DNA of 64,000 nucleotides. Source: Streptomyces gilvus. GTDB lineage: Bacteria; Actinomycetota; Actinomycetes; Streptomycetales; Streptomycetaceae. The notes under the pieces were generated by a model, which saw only the letters and a list, made by a program, of their open reading frames with translations, had not been told where the DNA came from and did no database searches. A program made the position numbers and the translations under genes. The DNA lies in NCBI RefSeq assembly GCF_022513565.1, contig NZ_JAKWBE010000018.1:103535-167534 (forward strand). Reading direction: 5' to 3'. Every line of letters starts with the position of its first letter. Position 1 is the first letter of the stretch. Of this stretch, positions 8,801-16,477 are shown piece by piece.

Positions 8801-9595
8801 AGCAACCACAGCCAAGACACCGAAACGTCAAATTCGCAGGCCGGCGGGGTGCAGTCGGTCGACCGAGCCATCAGCGTCCTCGAGATCCTGGCCCACCGTG
8901 GGGAGGCCGGCGTCAGCGAGGTGGCCGCCGAGATCGATGTTCACAAGTCCACCGCGTTCCGGCTGCTCGGCGCCCTGGAGGCGCGCGGTCTGGTGGAGCA
9001 GGCCGGCGAGCGCGGCAAGTACCGGCTCGGCTTCGGCATCGTGCGGCTGGCCGGCGCGGTCACCGGGCGCCTCGACATCACCCAGCAGGGCCGCCCGGTC
9101 TGCGAGCGTCTCGCCGAGGAGATCGGCGAGACCATCAACATCGCGGTCATGCAGGAGCACTTCGCGATCAACCTCTACCAGGTGCGCGGCCCGGCGGCCG
9201 TCGCCGCGCACAACTGGGTCGGCGAACTGACCCCGCTGCACGCCACCTCCAGCGGCAAGATCCTCCTCGCCCACCTGCCCACCAAGGAGCGCGCCGCGCT
9301 GCTGGCCGAGGCCGGGCTGAAGAAGGTCACCCCGCACACCATCACCGCGAAGGCGAAGCTGGAGAAGAACCTCGCCGACGCGCGGGAGCACGGCTACGCC
9401 TTCACCCTGGAGGAGCTGGAGATCGGCCTGCACGCCATGGCCGCCCCGATCCGCAACCAGGACGGCGAGGTCATCGCGGCACTCAGCGCCTCGGGGCCGT
9501 CGTACCGCTTCACCGAGGAGCGGCTGCACGAGCTGGCCCCGGTGCTGCTCAAGGGCGCCGAGGAGATCAGTCACCGCATGGGCTACCTGGGCTGA
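8798..9595 (+). CDS. IclR-family transcriptional regulator of the Rieske locus
   Basis: A 265-residue IclR regulator. The winged HTH occupies about residues 20-80 (VDRAISVLEILA, VHKSTAFRLLGALEARGLVE), followed by the effector-binding domain (TINIAVMQ, ATSSGKILLAHL, GLHAMAAPI, SGPSYRF). The GTG start follows a -10-like element with no leader. Its 3' end overlaps the convergent Rieske oxygenase gene by 13 bp, which ties it physically to that operon. IclR proteins often control oxygenase and catabolic operons and respond to a pathway substrate or product. Candidate operators with TTGCG/CGCAA arms lie upstream of the Rieske ferredoxin gene. The effector is unknown. Confidence 0.93.
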   Translation: MSNHSQDTETSNSQAGGVQSVDRAISVLEILAHRGEAGVSEVAAEIDVHKSTAFRLLGALEARGLVEQAGERGKYRLGFGIVRLAGAVTGRLDITQQGRPVCERLAEEIGETINIAVMQEHFAINLYQVRGPAAVAAHNWVGELTPLHATSSGKILLAHLPTKERAALLAEAGLKKVTPHTITAKAKLEKNLADAREHGYAFTLEELEIGLHAMAAPIRNQDGEVIAALSASGPSYRFTEERLHELAPVLLKGAEEISHRMGYLG

Positions 9596-10719
9596 GCCGC
9601 CCCGCCCAGCCGCTCGTTGACCCAGTCGTGGAAGGCGCCGATGTGGTGCTCGCTGGGCACCAGCACGCCTCCCTTGGCGTACATCCGGGAGTGCATGCCG
9701 GGCTGGGTGCGCTCGCACGCCTCGAAGTCCTGCCGGTTGACCCGGTCGAAGAGCTCCACGGAGCGGCTGACGTCCTTGCCGCTGTCGACGACGTGCGGGA
9801 GGTAGAGCCAGTCGCACTCGACGATCGTGCGGTCGACGGCCACCGGGTACATGCGGTGGAAGATGACGTGGTCGGGGACGAGGTTGATGAAGACCTGCGG
9901 CTTGACGGTGATCGCGTAGTAGCGGCGGTCCTGGTCCTCGGCGACCCCGGGTATGCGCTCCAGGCCCTCGCTGCCGTCGACGGTGAAGCCCTGGATCTCC
10001 TCACCGAACTCGGCGCCGTGGCCGACGTAGTACTGGGCGGCGTAGCCGTCGGCGAACTCCGGGAGCACCTCGGTCAGTTCGGGGTGGATGGTGGCGCAGT
10101 GGTAGCACTCCATGAAGTTCTCGATGATGAGTTTCCAGTTCGCCCTGACGTCGTAGACGATGCGCCGGCCGACCGAGAGGTTGTCGATGTCGTAGTGGTC
10201 GATGGACTCGACGTCGCCGAGCCGTTCGACCACCGCGCCGATCACGTCCTCCTCGAAGGAGGGCGGGTTCTCCGCGAGGCACACCCACACATAGCCCAGC
10301 CACTCGCGCACGGCGACGCTCACCAGGCCGTACTCGGTGCGGCCGACGTCGGGCATCTTGGTGAGGTTGGGGGCGGCGACGAGCTTGCCGTTCAGGTCGT
10401 AGGTCCAGGCGTGGTACGGGCATTGGAAGGCCCGCTTGACCTCGCCGGTCTCCTCGGTGCAGAGCCTTGCTCCGCGGTGCCGGCAGACGTTGAAGTACGC
10501 GCGGATCGAGTGGTCCCGGGCGCGGGTGACGAGGATGCTCTCGCGGCCCACGTCGACGGTGCGGAAGGCGCCCGGCTTGGCCAGCTCGGAGGCGCGCGCC
10601 ACGCAGAACCACATGGTCTCGAAGATGCGCTCCTGCTCCTGGGCGAAGATCCCGGGGTCCGTATAGGAGGAGCCGGGCAGGGTGGCGATCAGGCTGTCCG
10701 GCAGGCTGGTCGAGGTCAC
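9583..10719 (-). CDS. Rieske non-heme iron oxygenase, alpha subunit (betaine-demethylase-like)
   Basis: A 378-residue oxygenase component. From the GTG at 10719, the Rieske [2Fe-2S] ligands are CRH (C79, H81) and CPYH (C100, H103), and the catalytic iron site is the ExxHxxxxH of NFMECYHCATIHPEL (E204, H207, H212), followed by the SRPBCC-type C-terminal domain. The E-C-Y-H-C pattern resembles the quaternary-amine demethylases (GbcA/stachydrine type) more than ring dioxygenases. The GTG is preferred because GAGGAG lies six bases upstream; a start 13 codons earlier at 10758 is possible. It is the last gene of a ferredoxin-reductase-oxygenase operon. The substrate is not readable; an N- or O-methyl compound is inferred from the formaldehyde-handling genes next door. 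Confidence 0.9.
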   Translation of the reverse strand: MTSTSLPDSLIATLPGSSYTDPGIFAQEQERIFETMWFCVARASELAKPGAFRTVDVGRESILVTRARDHSIRAYFNVCRHRGARLCTEETGEVKRAFQCPYHAWTYDLNGKLVAAPNLTKMPDVGRTEYGLVSVAVREWLGYVWVCLAENPPSFEEDVIGAVVERLGDVESIDHYDIDNLSVGRRIVYDVRANWKLIIENFMECYHCATIHPELTEVLPEFADGYAAQYYVGHGAEFGEEIQGFTVDGSEGLERIPGVAEDQDRRYYAITVKPQVFINLVPDHVIFHRMYPVAVDRTIVECDWLYLPHVVDSGKDVSRSVELFDRVNRQDFEACERTQPGMHSRMYAKGGVLVPSEHHIGAFHDWVNERLGGAAQPR

Positions 10720-10782
10720 GGTGCACTCCTCGGGAAACGTCGTGGAGGGGTCGTTCACGCGGGGTCACTCACGCAGGGTGAT

Positions 10783-11937
10783 TCACGCGGCGAGCTGTTT
10801 GCGCAGGCGGGTGAACAGGCGCGGCTGGTTCATCCCGAGCACGGCGACCGGTCGGCCCGAACGCCGGTAGACGGCGAGGACGTTGCGGTCCTCGGCGGCG
10901 CCTTCCTCGATGGTCACGCTGTCGGCGCCGGCCGCGTGACCGGCGAACTGGATCTTCGTGCCGTACTGGTCGGACCAGAAGTACGGCGGCCGGGGCACGC
11001 CCGGTTCGACCGCGCCGCCCGCGAGCAGCGTGGCGATCGCGGCGTCGGGCCGCTCCCGTGCGCCGGTCCAGTGCTCGACGCGGCGGTGCAGACCCGAGCG
11101 CGGGTCGTACCAGTTGGCGCAGTCGCCGACCGCGACCACGCCCGCGAGGCTGGTGCGGCCGTCCGCGCCGCACTTGACGCCGTTGTCGAGGTCGACGCCG
11201 GATCCCGCCAGCCACTCGACGCAGGGGCGTGCCCCCACGCCGACGACCACGATGTCGGCGGGGATCGTCCGGCCGTCCTCCAGCAGGACCGCGTCGACGC
11301 GCGTCTCGCCGCCGAGCCCCTTCACACCGACCCCGCACAACAGTCGTACGCCGTGGTCGGCGTGGAGGGCGGAGACGAGGGCGCCCATGGTCTCGCCCAG
11401 GGGGCCGGCCAGCGGTGTCGGGGCCGCTTCGACCACCGTCACGTCCAGGCCGAGGGCGCGGGCGGTGGAGGCGACCTCGGCGCCGATGAAGCCGCCGCCG
11501 ATCACCACCAGCCGTCCGCCGCGGGCGAGTTCGCCGCGCAGGGCGCGGGCGTCGTCGAGGGTGCGCAGGGTGTGCACCCCGGCCAGCCCCTCGGAGCCGG
11601 GCAGGGTGCGGGCGGCGGCGCCGGTCGCGATGACGACGCCGTCGGCGCGCACCTCCCGTCCGTCGGCGAGGCGCACGGCACGCTCGCGGGCGTCGAGGCC
11701 GACGGCACGGGCACCGAGCAGCCATTCGGCGCCCAGATCCTCGTCGTCGGTCTCCAGGACCAGGTCCGCCTCGCCGAGGGTGCCGGCCAGGAACTCCTTG
11801 GACAACGGCGGCCTGTCGTACGGGCGGTGGAGCTCGTCACCGATGACGACGAGCCGCCCGTCGTAGCCCTGCCCGCGCAGCGAGCGCGCCGCCGACAGTC
11901 CCGCCAGCGACGCGCCCACCACGGCCACGGTCCTCAC
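10783..11937 (-). CDS. NAD(P)H-dependent FAD ferredoxin reductase of the Rieske system
   Basis: A 384-residue flavoprotein of the rhodocoxin/putidaredoxin reductase class. The FAD-binding motif VVGASLAGLSAARSL (residues 5-19) is followed by the NAD(P)H-binding VVIGGGFIGAEVAS and the second FAD motif GVVAVGDCANW; a C-terminal reductase domain begins near YFWSDQYG. It should pass electrons from NAD(P)H to the Rieske ferredoxin encoded just upstream. The GTG at 11937 overlaps the ferredoxin stop as GTGA, so the two are translationally coupled. A longer in-frame extension upstream overlaps the ferredoxin gene and lacks family similarity. Confidence 0.92.
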   Translation of the reverse strand: MRTVAVVGASLAGLSAARSLRGQGYDGRLVVIGDELHRPYDRPPLSKEFLAGTLGEADLVLETDDEDLGAEWLLGARAVGLDARERAVRLADGREVRADGVVIATGAAARTLPGSEGLAGVHTLRTLDDARALRGELARGGRLVVIGGGFIGAEVASTARALGLDVTVVEAAPTPLAGPLGETMGALVSALHADHGVRLLCGVGVKGLGGETRVDAVLLEDGRTIPADIVVVGVGARPCVEWLAGSGVDLDNGVKCGADGRTSLAGVVAVGDCANWYDPRSGLHRRVEHWTGARERPDAAIATLLAGGAVEPGVPRPPYFWSDQYGTKIQFAGHAAGADSVTIEEGAAEDRNVLAVYRRSGRPVAVLGMNQPRLFTRLRKQLAA

Positions 11938-12296
11938 GCGGGACCTCCGGCCAGCCGGGAGGCGACGCAGGGCGGCAGGTTGGGGGCGTCCGTGGACACC
12001 CGTACGTAGATCATCCCGTCCTCGACGACGACCTCGTGGGTGCGCACCGGGAGCTTGGCCGGCGGGGCGTCCACGGCGCCGGTGCGCAGGTCGAACTTCG
12101 AGGCGTGCAGCGGGCATTCCACCTCGCAGCCCTCCAGCCAGCCGTCGGCGAGCGAGGCGTCCTGGTGGGTGCAGGTGTCGTCGATGGCGAAGACCTCGCC
12201 GTCGTCGGTGTGGAACACCGAGACCGGCGGATCGATGTCGAGCCGGAAGGCCTCGCCTCGCGGAAGATCCGCGAGACGGCACGCGGGAATCATCAT
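11934..12296 (-). CDS. Rieske-type [2Fe-2S] ferredoxin
   Basis: A 120-residue single-domain Rieske protein. The cluster ligands are CTHQDASL (C, H) and ECPLHASKFD (C, H), spaced as in biphenyl/toluene dioxygenase ferredoxins. It carries electrons between the reductase and the oxygenase encoded downstream. GAGGTG sits just before the ATG at 12296; a second ATG is the next codon. It is the first gene of the operon, and a promoter with palindromic elements lies immediately upstream. The C-terminal tail (PNLPPCVASRLAGGPA) is longer than in typical homologues and is not part of the fold. Confidence 0.93.
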   Translation of the reverse strand: MMIPACRLADLPRGEAFRLDIDPPVSVFHTDDGEVFAIDDTCTHQDASLADGWLEGCEVECPLHASKFDLRTGAVDAPPAKLPVRTHEVVVEDGMIYVRVSTDAPNLPPCVASRLAGGPA

Positions 12297-12308
12297 GACA
12301 CCTCGGTG

Positions 12309-12339
12309 CGTATAGCGAAACGGATTGCGGTAAGCGCAA
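12309..12339 (-). promoter_or_regulatory. Promoter of the Rieske operon with two palindromic elements
   Basis: On the minus strand, TTGCGC (-35-like, 12339-12334), a 19-bp spacer and TATACG (-10-like, 12314-12309) precede the ferredoxin ATG. The -35 lies inside a perfect inverted repeat TTGCG-N5-CGCAA (12325-12339), and the -10 lies inside the imperfect palindrome CGTATAGCGAAACG (12309-12322). Both are placed where a bound regulator would block RNA polymerase. The adjacent IclR protein is the likely binder. Confidence 0.5.
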
Positions 12340-12406
12340 CATCAGTCTGAGGTCGCCCCAGAACCCTTGTCAAGGAGTTCAGAGGCCTTGTCGACCCCCG
12401 CCGTTT

Positions 12407-12434
12407 GTTGCTCTTCATGCAACGAATGTCGCAA
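12407..12434. promoter_or_regulatory. Upstream regulatory element, GTTGC repeats
   Basis: GTTGC-N7-GCAAC (12407-12423) is a perfect inverted repeat, followed by TGTCGCAA (12427-12434). The same pair, GTTGCTC then TGTCGCAA, occurs upstream of the mycothiol-dependent dehydrogenase (14251-14285). This suggests one regulator reads both promoters. Confidence 0.4.
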
Positions 12435-12496
12435 TAAGAAACAACGTCAGGGCAGGGGTCGACCCTACGATCGGTACGTCCGGCCAGGTCAGGCGG

Positions 12497-13129
12497 TCAG
12501 TGGCCGCGTGCGATCCACTCCTGCAGGTGCGGGGCCTCCGCACCGACGGTGGTCGTCTCCCCGTGACCGGTGTGCACGACGGTCGCGCCGGGCAGCGTCA
12601 GCAGCCGCTCGCGGATCGACTCGACGATGGTCGGGAAGTCGCTGTACGAGCGTCCCGTGGCCCCCGGTCCGCCCGCGAAGAGGGTGTCCCCGCTGAAGAG
12701 CGCCCCCAGACCCGGCGCGTACAGGCAGACCGCCCCGGGGGCGTGGCCGGGCGTGTGCAGCACGGTCAGTTCGATGCCCGCCACCGACAGGACCTGCCCG
12801 TCGGCCAGCTCCGCGTCCGGCATCCGGTCGGGGTGGGTCTGCTTCCACAGCGGCAGGTCGTCGGGGTGGAGCAGGACCGGGGCGCCGGTGCGCGCCGCGA
12901 GCGCGGGCGCCGCGTCGATGTGGTCGTTGTGCGCGTGCGTGCACACCACGGCCCGCAGCATCCGCCCGCCGACGGCCTCGGCGACGGCGTCCGCGTCGTG
13001 CGCGGCGTCGACGACGATCACCTCGTGGTCGTCGCCGACGATCCAGACGTTGTTGTCGACGTCCCAGGTGCCGCCGTCCAGGGAGAACGTGCCCGAGGTG
13101 ACGAGATGCTCGATGCGGGCACCGGTCAT
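12497..13129 (-). CDS. MBL-fold hydrolase linked to mycothiol-dependent formaldehyde oxidation
   Basis: A 210-residue metallo-beta-lactamase-fold protein with the metal site THAHNDHID, the distal ligands HTPGHAPG and FSGDTLF, and a final HTGHGE. The ATG at 13129 shares one base with the TGA of the dehydrogenase upstream (TGATG); a GTG one codon earlier (13132) is also possible. Genes of this type follow mscR in many actinobacteria (for example next to Rv2259), and the likely role is hydrolysis of S-formylmycothiol to formate or another mycothiol thioester. That role is inferred from the pairing, not from residues unique to it. Confidence 0.88.
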   Translation of the reverse strand: MTGARIEHLVTSGTFSLDGGTWDVDNNVWIVGDDHEVIVVDAAHDADAVAEAVGGRMLRAVVCTHAHNDHIDAAPALAARTGAPVLLHPDDLPLWKQTHPDRMPDAELADGQVLSVAGIELTVLHTPGHAPGAVCLYAPGLGALFSGDTLFAGGPGATGRSYSDFPTIVESIRERLLTLPGATVVHTGHGETTTVGAEAPHLQEWIARGH

Positions 13130-14214
13130 CACAGCACCACCACCGAGCGCAGCACGTCGCCGCCGTGCATCCGCTCGAAGGCCTTCTCCACCTCGTCCAG
13201 GGCGATGGTCTCGGTGACGAACGCGTCGAGGTCGAGCCGGCCCTGCAGATGGAGGTCGATGAGCATGGGGAAGTCGCGGCTGGGCAGACAGTCGCCGTAC
13301 CAGGAGGACTTCAGCGATCCGCCCCGGCCGAAGACGTCCAGCAGCGGCAACTCCAGCTTCATCTCCGGGGTCGGCACGCCCACCAGCACGACCGTGCCGG
13401 CGAGATCGCGGGCATAGAAGGCCTGCTGGTACGTCTCCGGGCGGCCGACCGCCTCGATGACGACGTCCGCGCCGAAGCCCCCGGTCAGCTCGCGGATCGC
13501 CTCCACCGGATCGCCCTCGCGGGAGTTGACGGTGTGGGTCGCGCCCAGCTTCCGGGCGGTGGCGAGCTTGCGGTCGTCGACGTCCACGGCGATGATCTTC
13601 GCCGCGCCCGCCAGCCGGGACCCGGCGATCGCCGCGTCACCGACCCCGCCGCAGCCGATGACCGCCACGCTGTCACCGCGTCCCACGGCGCCGGTGTTGA
13701 TCGCCGCGCCGATGCCCGCCATCACCCCGCAGCCCAGCAGGCCCGCGGCCGCCGCCGACGCGGAGCGGTCCACCTTGGTGCACTGCCCGGCCGCCACCAG
13801 CGTCTTCTCCGCGAACGCGCCGATGCCCAGCGCCGGGGACAGCTCCGTGCCGTCCAGCAGGGTCATCTTCTGCTTCGCGTTGTGGGTGTTGAAGCAGTAC
13901 CAGGGCCTGCCGCGCAGACACGCCCGGCACTGACCGCACACGGCACGCCAGTTGAGGATCACGAAGTCGCCGGGCGCCACGTCGGTGACGCCCTCCCCCA
14001 CCGCCTCGACGACACCCGCGGCCTCGTGGCCCAGCAGGAAGGGGAAGTCGTCGTTGATGCCGCCCTCGCGGTAGTGCAGGTCGGTGTGGCAGACCCCGCA
14101 GGCCTCGACCTTCACCAGGGCCTCACCCGGCCCGGGGTCGGGCACGATGATCGTCTCCAGGCTGACGGGGGCGCCCTTCTTGCGGGCGACGACAGCGCGG
14201 ACCTGATGAGTCAT
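13129..14214 (-). CDS. mscR: S-(hydroxymethyl)mycothiol dehydrogenase / S-nitrosomycothiol reductase
   Basis: A 361-residue zinc-dependent class III alcohol dehydrogenase. It shows the catalytic zinc site ACGVCHTD (C42) with GHE (H63, E64), the four structural-zinc cysteines in CGQCRACLRGRPWYC (93, 96, 99, 107) and the NAD motif VIGCGGVG. The GQCRACLRGRPWYCFNT and NAKQKMTLLDG blocks are typical of the mycothiol-dependent formaldehyde dehydrogenases. It oxidises the spontaneous formaldehyde-mycothiol adduct to S-formylmycothiol using NAD+. The ATG at 14214 has GAGGAG upstream; an in-frame extension to 14271 has no support. It is coupled to the MBL hydrolase downstream, and formaldehyde is expected if the neighbouring Rieske system is a demethylase. 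Confidence 0.92.
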   Translation of the reverse strand: MTHQVRAVVARKKGAPVSLETIIVPDPGPGEALVKVEACGVCHTDLHYREGGINDDFPFLLGHEAAGVVEAVGEGVTDVAPGDFVILNWRAVCGQCRACLRGRPWYCFNTHNAKQKMTLLDGTELSPALGIGAFAEKTLVAAGQCTKVDRSASAAAAGLLGCGVMAGIGAAINTGAVGRGDSVAVIGCGGVGDAAIAGSRLAGAAKIIAVDVDDRKLATARKLGATHTVNSREGDPVEAIRELTGGFGADVVIEAVGRPETYQQAFYARDLAGTVVLVGVPTPEMKLELPLLDVFGRGGSLKSSWYGDCLPSRDFPMLIDLHLQGRLDLDAFVTETIALDEVEKAFERMHGGDVLRSVVVL

Positions 14215-14250
14215 GGCCACTCCTCGGCTGGTACGAGACCTCAGTCGAAT

Positions 14251-14285
14251 GTTGCTCATTGCGGCACACACAGCATGTGTCGCAA
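14251..14285 (-). promoter_or_regulatory. Candidate regulatory element upstream of mscR
   Basis: GTTGCTC (14251-14257) and TGTCGCAA (14278-14285) repeat the element found upstream of the Rieske operon at 12407-12434. They lie 37-71 bp ahead of the mscR start, in the promoter zone. The region also holds an ACACA-rich run with CATGTG. Binder unknown; the local IclR protein is the best guess. Confidence 0.4.
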
Positions 14286-14324
14286 CACAGCATCATCGAG
14301 GCCCGACTGGGGGTCAAGAAGCGT

Positions 14325-15428
14325 TCACCCGGCGATGACGGGCACCGCGGGCTTGCGGATCAGGAGCAGTGCCGCGTCGTCGTGGAGCCGACCGCCCACA
14401 TGCGCCAGCAGTTCCGCGTGCAGGGCGTCGAGGGTGCGGGACGGCTCCTCGCAGGCGTGCCGCGCCAGCCCCTCGCCGAGCCGATAGAACGCCCGGCCCC
14501 GGTCGCGGGCCTCGGTGACCCCGTCGGTGTAGAGGAGCAACTGGTCCCCGTCGGCGAAGGGCAGCACCTGCAGGCCGGGCGCGTGTCCGGTCAGCGCCCG
14601 CAGCCCGAGGGGCGGCGCCGGGTGGGCGGGTTCCACCGGCTCCACGCTCAGGCGGCCGCCCGAGCGGCGGACCAGCAGCGGCGGCGCGTGCCCGCAGTTC
14701 ACCATCTCCAGCCGCCCGGAGCCGGGGTATCCGGCGACCACGGCGGTGACGAAGTCGTCGGCGCCGAGATTGCGCGCCAGACTCCGTTCGATGCGCTCGA
14801 CCACGGCCAGGAGGTCCGGCTCGTCGTAGGCGGCCTCCCGGAAGACCCCGAGCACCAGCGCCGCGGTCCCCACCGCCGGCAGTCCCTTCCCGCGCACGTC
14901 GCCGACGATCAGCCGGACCCCGTACGGGGTGGGGATCAGGGCGTACAGATCGCCGCCGATGCGGGCCTCGGCCGCCGCGGCGCTGTAGCGGACGGCGACC
15001 TGGAAGGGGCCGACGGTCGCCGGCACCGGCTTGAGCAGCGCGTGCTGGGCGGTCTCGGCGACCGAGCGGACCGCCGCCAGCACGCGTTCCCGGCGCCCGC
15101 GCAGCACGCTGGCCAGGCCGCTCGCCAGCGTGACCGTCACCAGGGCGGACAGGACGGCCGCCAGCTCCTCGCCCGGAACGCGGTCCCGGGTGCCCAGGGA
15201 CGCGCCCAGCACCACGGCGAGCAGGCCCGTGCTCAGCACACCGCGCGGCCCGTTGGTCGTGGCGGCGAGGGCGGGACCGGCGGCCAGCAGCGGCAGCCAG
15301 ATCATGCCGGCCCCGCCGGCCAGGTCGGCGAGCACGACGACGCAGACGATCAGCACGGGCAGCGCGCAGACCCAGTGGGTCAGCTGTTCTCGGGCCTGAC
15401 TCGCCAGTTGCTCTCGGGCCTGACTCAT
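14325..15428 (-). CDS. Membrane-anchored PP2C-family (SpoIIE/RsbU-type) serine phosphatase
   Basis: A 367-residue protein with about four hydrophobic segments in residues 20-120 and a SpoIIE/PP2C phosphatase domain from about residue 150 to the end. Metal-binding and core motifs are visible: EARIGGDLYALIPT, VGDVRGKGLPA, FVTAVVAGY, NCGHAPPLL, LLLYTDGVTEARD and HDDAALLLIR. Such enzymes dephosphorylate anti-sigma-factor antagonists. No anti-sigma or antagonist gene is adjacent, so it is an orphan. The ATG at 15428 begins MSQAREQL; an upstream in-frame start at 15485 is possible but adds an unconserved stretch. It lies 110 bp from mscR on the same strand. Confidence 0.9.
   Translation of the reverse strand: MSQAREQLASQAREQLTHWVCALPVLIVCVVVLADLAGGAGMIWLPLLAAGPALAATTNGPRGVLSTGLLAVVLGASLGTRDRVPGEELAAVLSALVTVTLASGLASVLRGRRERVLAAVRSVAETAQHALLKPVPATVGPFQVAVRYSAAAAEARIGGDLYALIPTPYGVRLIVGDVRGKGLPAVGTAALVLGVFREAAYDEPDLLAVVERIERSLARNLGADDFVTAVVAGYPGSGRLEMVNCGHAPPLLVRRSGGRLSVEPVEPAHPAPPLGLRALTGHAPGLQVLPFADGDQLLLYTDGVTEARDRGRAFYRLGEGLARHACEEPSRTLDALHAELLAHVGGRLHDDAALLLIRKPAVPVIAG
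15381..15426. repeat. Two-copy 24-bp tandem repeat at the 5' end of the phosphatase gene
   Basis: Two copies (15381-15402 and 15405-15426) of a near-identical 22-base unit share CTCGGGCCTGACTC and are 24 bp apart. They encode two copies of SQAREQL at the N-terminus. The in-frame period (8 codons) indicates slippage-type duplication without loss of the gene. Confidence 0.6.
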
Positions 15429-15536
15429 GCTCTGTCCGCAGTCCTCATCTGTGGGGGGGCACGGTCCGGCCCACGCCTCAAACACCTGTTCCTCCAGGAA
15501 ACGGAATCGGACCCGGGCGTCACAAGGTGAGGAATT

Positions 15537-16295
15537 TCAGATAGTGAGCGAGAGGCTCCTGGTCACACGGCTCGCGGTCGGGATCAGCCGGGCCCGTACC
15601 TCCGGCAGCCGGGACAGCCGCTCGGCCGGCATGGAGATGCCGAGCGAGCCGAGTGTGTCCCCGCAGTAGACGGGCACCGCGACGCACACCGTGCCCAGAC
15701 AGTACTCCTCGAGGTCGGTGACCGCCGGGGCCACGGGCGAGGAGTCCAGGCGCCGCAGCAGCTCTGGCGGGCTGGTGATCGTCCGCGGGGTGAGGTCGGC
15801 GAGGTGGTGGCGGGAGAGGTACTCCTTGCGCGCCTCGTCGTCCAGCTCCCGCAGGACGGACTTGCCCAGCGCGGTGGCGTGCCCGGCGTCCTCGAAGCCC
15901 ACCCAGAGGTCGACGCGGGGCGCCCGGGGGCCGTCGACGATCTCGGCGACGCGGATCTCGCCGTCCTCGTAGAAGGTGAGGTAGGCGGCGGTCGCGAGTT
16001 GGTCACGCAGCGCCGCGAGCGTGGGGCGCACCCGGCTGAGCAGCGTCTGCCCGCGCCCCGTCGTGCCCAGGGTGTGCAGCTTGTCGCCGAGGACGAATCT
16101 GCCGTCCTCCACCTTCCGCGCGTACCCGTCGTGCACCAGCGTGCGCAGCAGGTGATAGGCGGTGGCCAGCGGCAGGCCGGTCTCACGGGCCAGTTGCTTG
16201 GCGGTCGCGCCGTTGTCGTGCGCGCTCACCGCCTCCAGCAGCCGGAAGGCCCGTTGGACGGACGTGATCAGCGTGGGGCCGTCGTGCGCACCCAT
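15537..16295 (-). CDS. IclR-family transcriptional regulator
   Basis: A 252-residue IclR protein. The HTH covers about residues 8-70 (SVQRAFRLLEAVSAH, GLPLATAYHLLRTLVHDGYA) and the effector domain follows (AAYLTFYEDGEI, HATALGKSVLREL, CVAVPVY, SLGISMPAERL). The ATG at 16295 gives the usual short MGAHDGPTLITSVQRA N-terminus; the open frame continues far upstream but overlaps the expansin gene and is not coding. It lies 182 bp downstream of the expansin-like gene on the same strand and is not obviously in an operon. Its target is not evident. This is a distinct gene from the IclR regulator at 8.8 kb. Confidence 0.92.
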   Translation of the reverse strand: MGAHDGPTLITSVQRAFRLLEAVSAHDNGATAKQLARETGLPLATAYHLLRTLVHDGYARKVEDGRFVLGDKLHTLGTTGRGQTLLSRVRPTLAALRDQLATAAYLTFYEDGEIRVAEIVDGPRAPRVDLWVGFEDAGHATALGKSVLRELDDEARKEYLSRHHLADLTPRTITSPPELLRRLDSSPVAPAVTDLEEYCLGTVCVAVPVYCGDTLGSLGISMPAERLSRLPEVRARLIPTASRVTRSLSLTI

Positions 16296-16477
16296 GGCAC
16301 CAGCGTGCGCCGGGCGCCCTCGTGGGGCAAGGGGAGCGCCGGGGCCGCCCGCGACGGCTGCTCGGGCGGGGTGGGCGTGTCGTGGATGCGGTAGCGCCTG
16401 GACGTCCAGTTCCAGCCGGCCCGCCGGGCCGACGACCGCGATTCCGCAGGCCGTGCGGGTACCGGAGCTGAGCGCGT

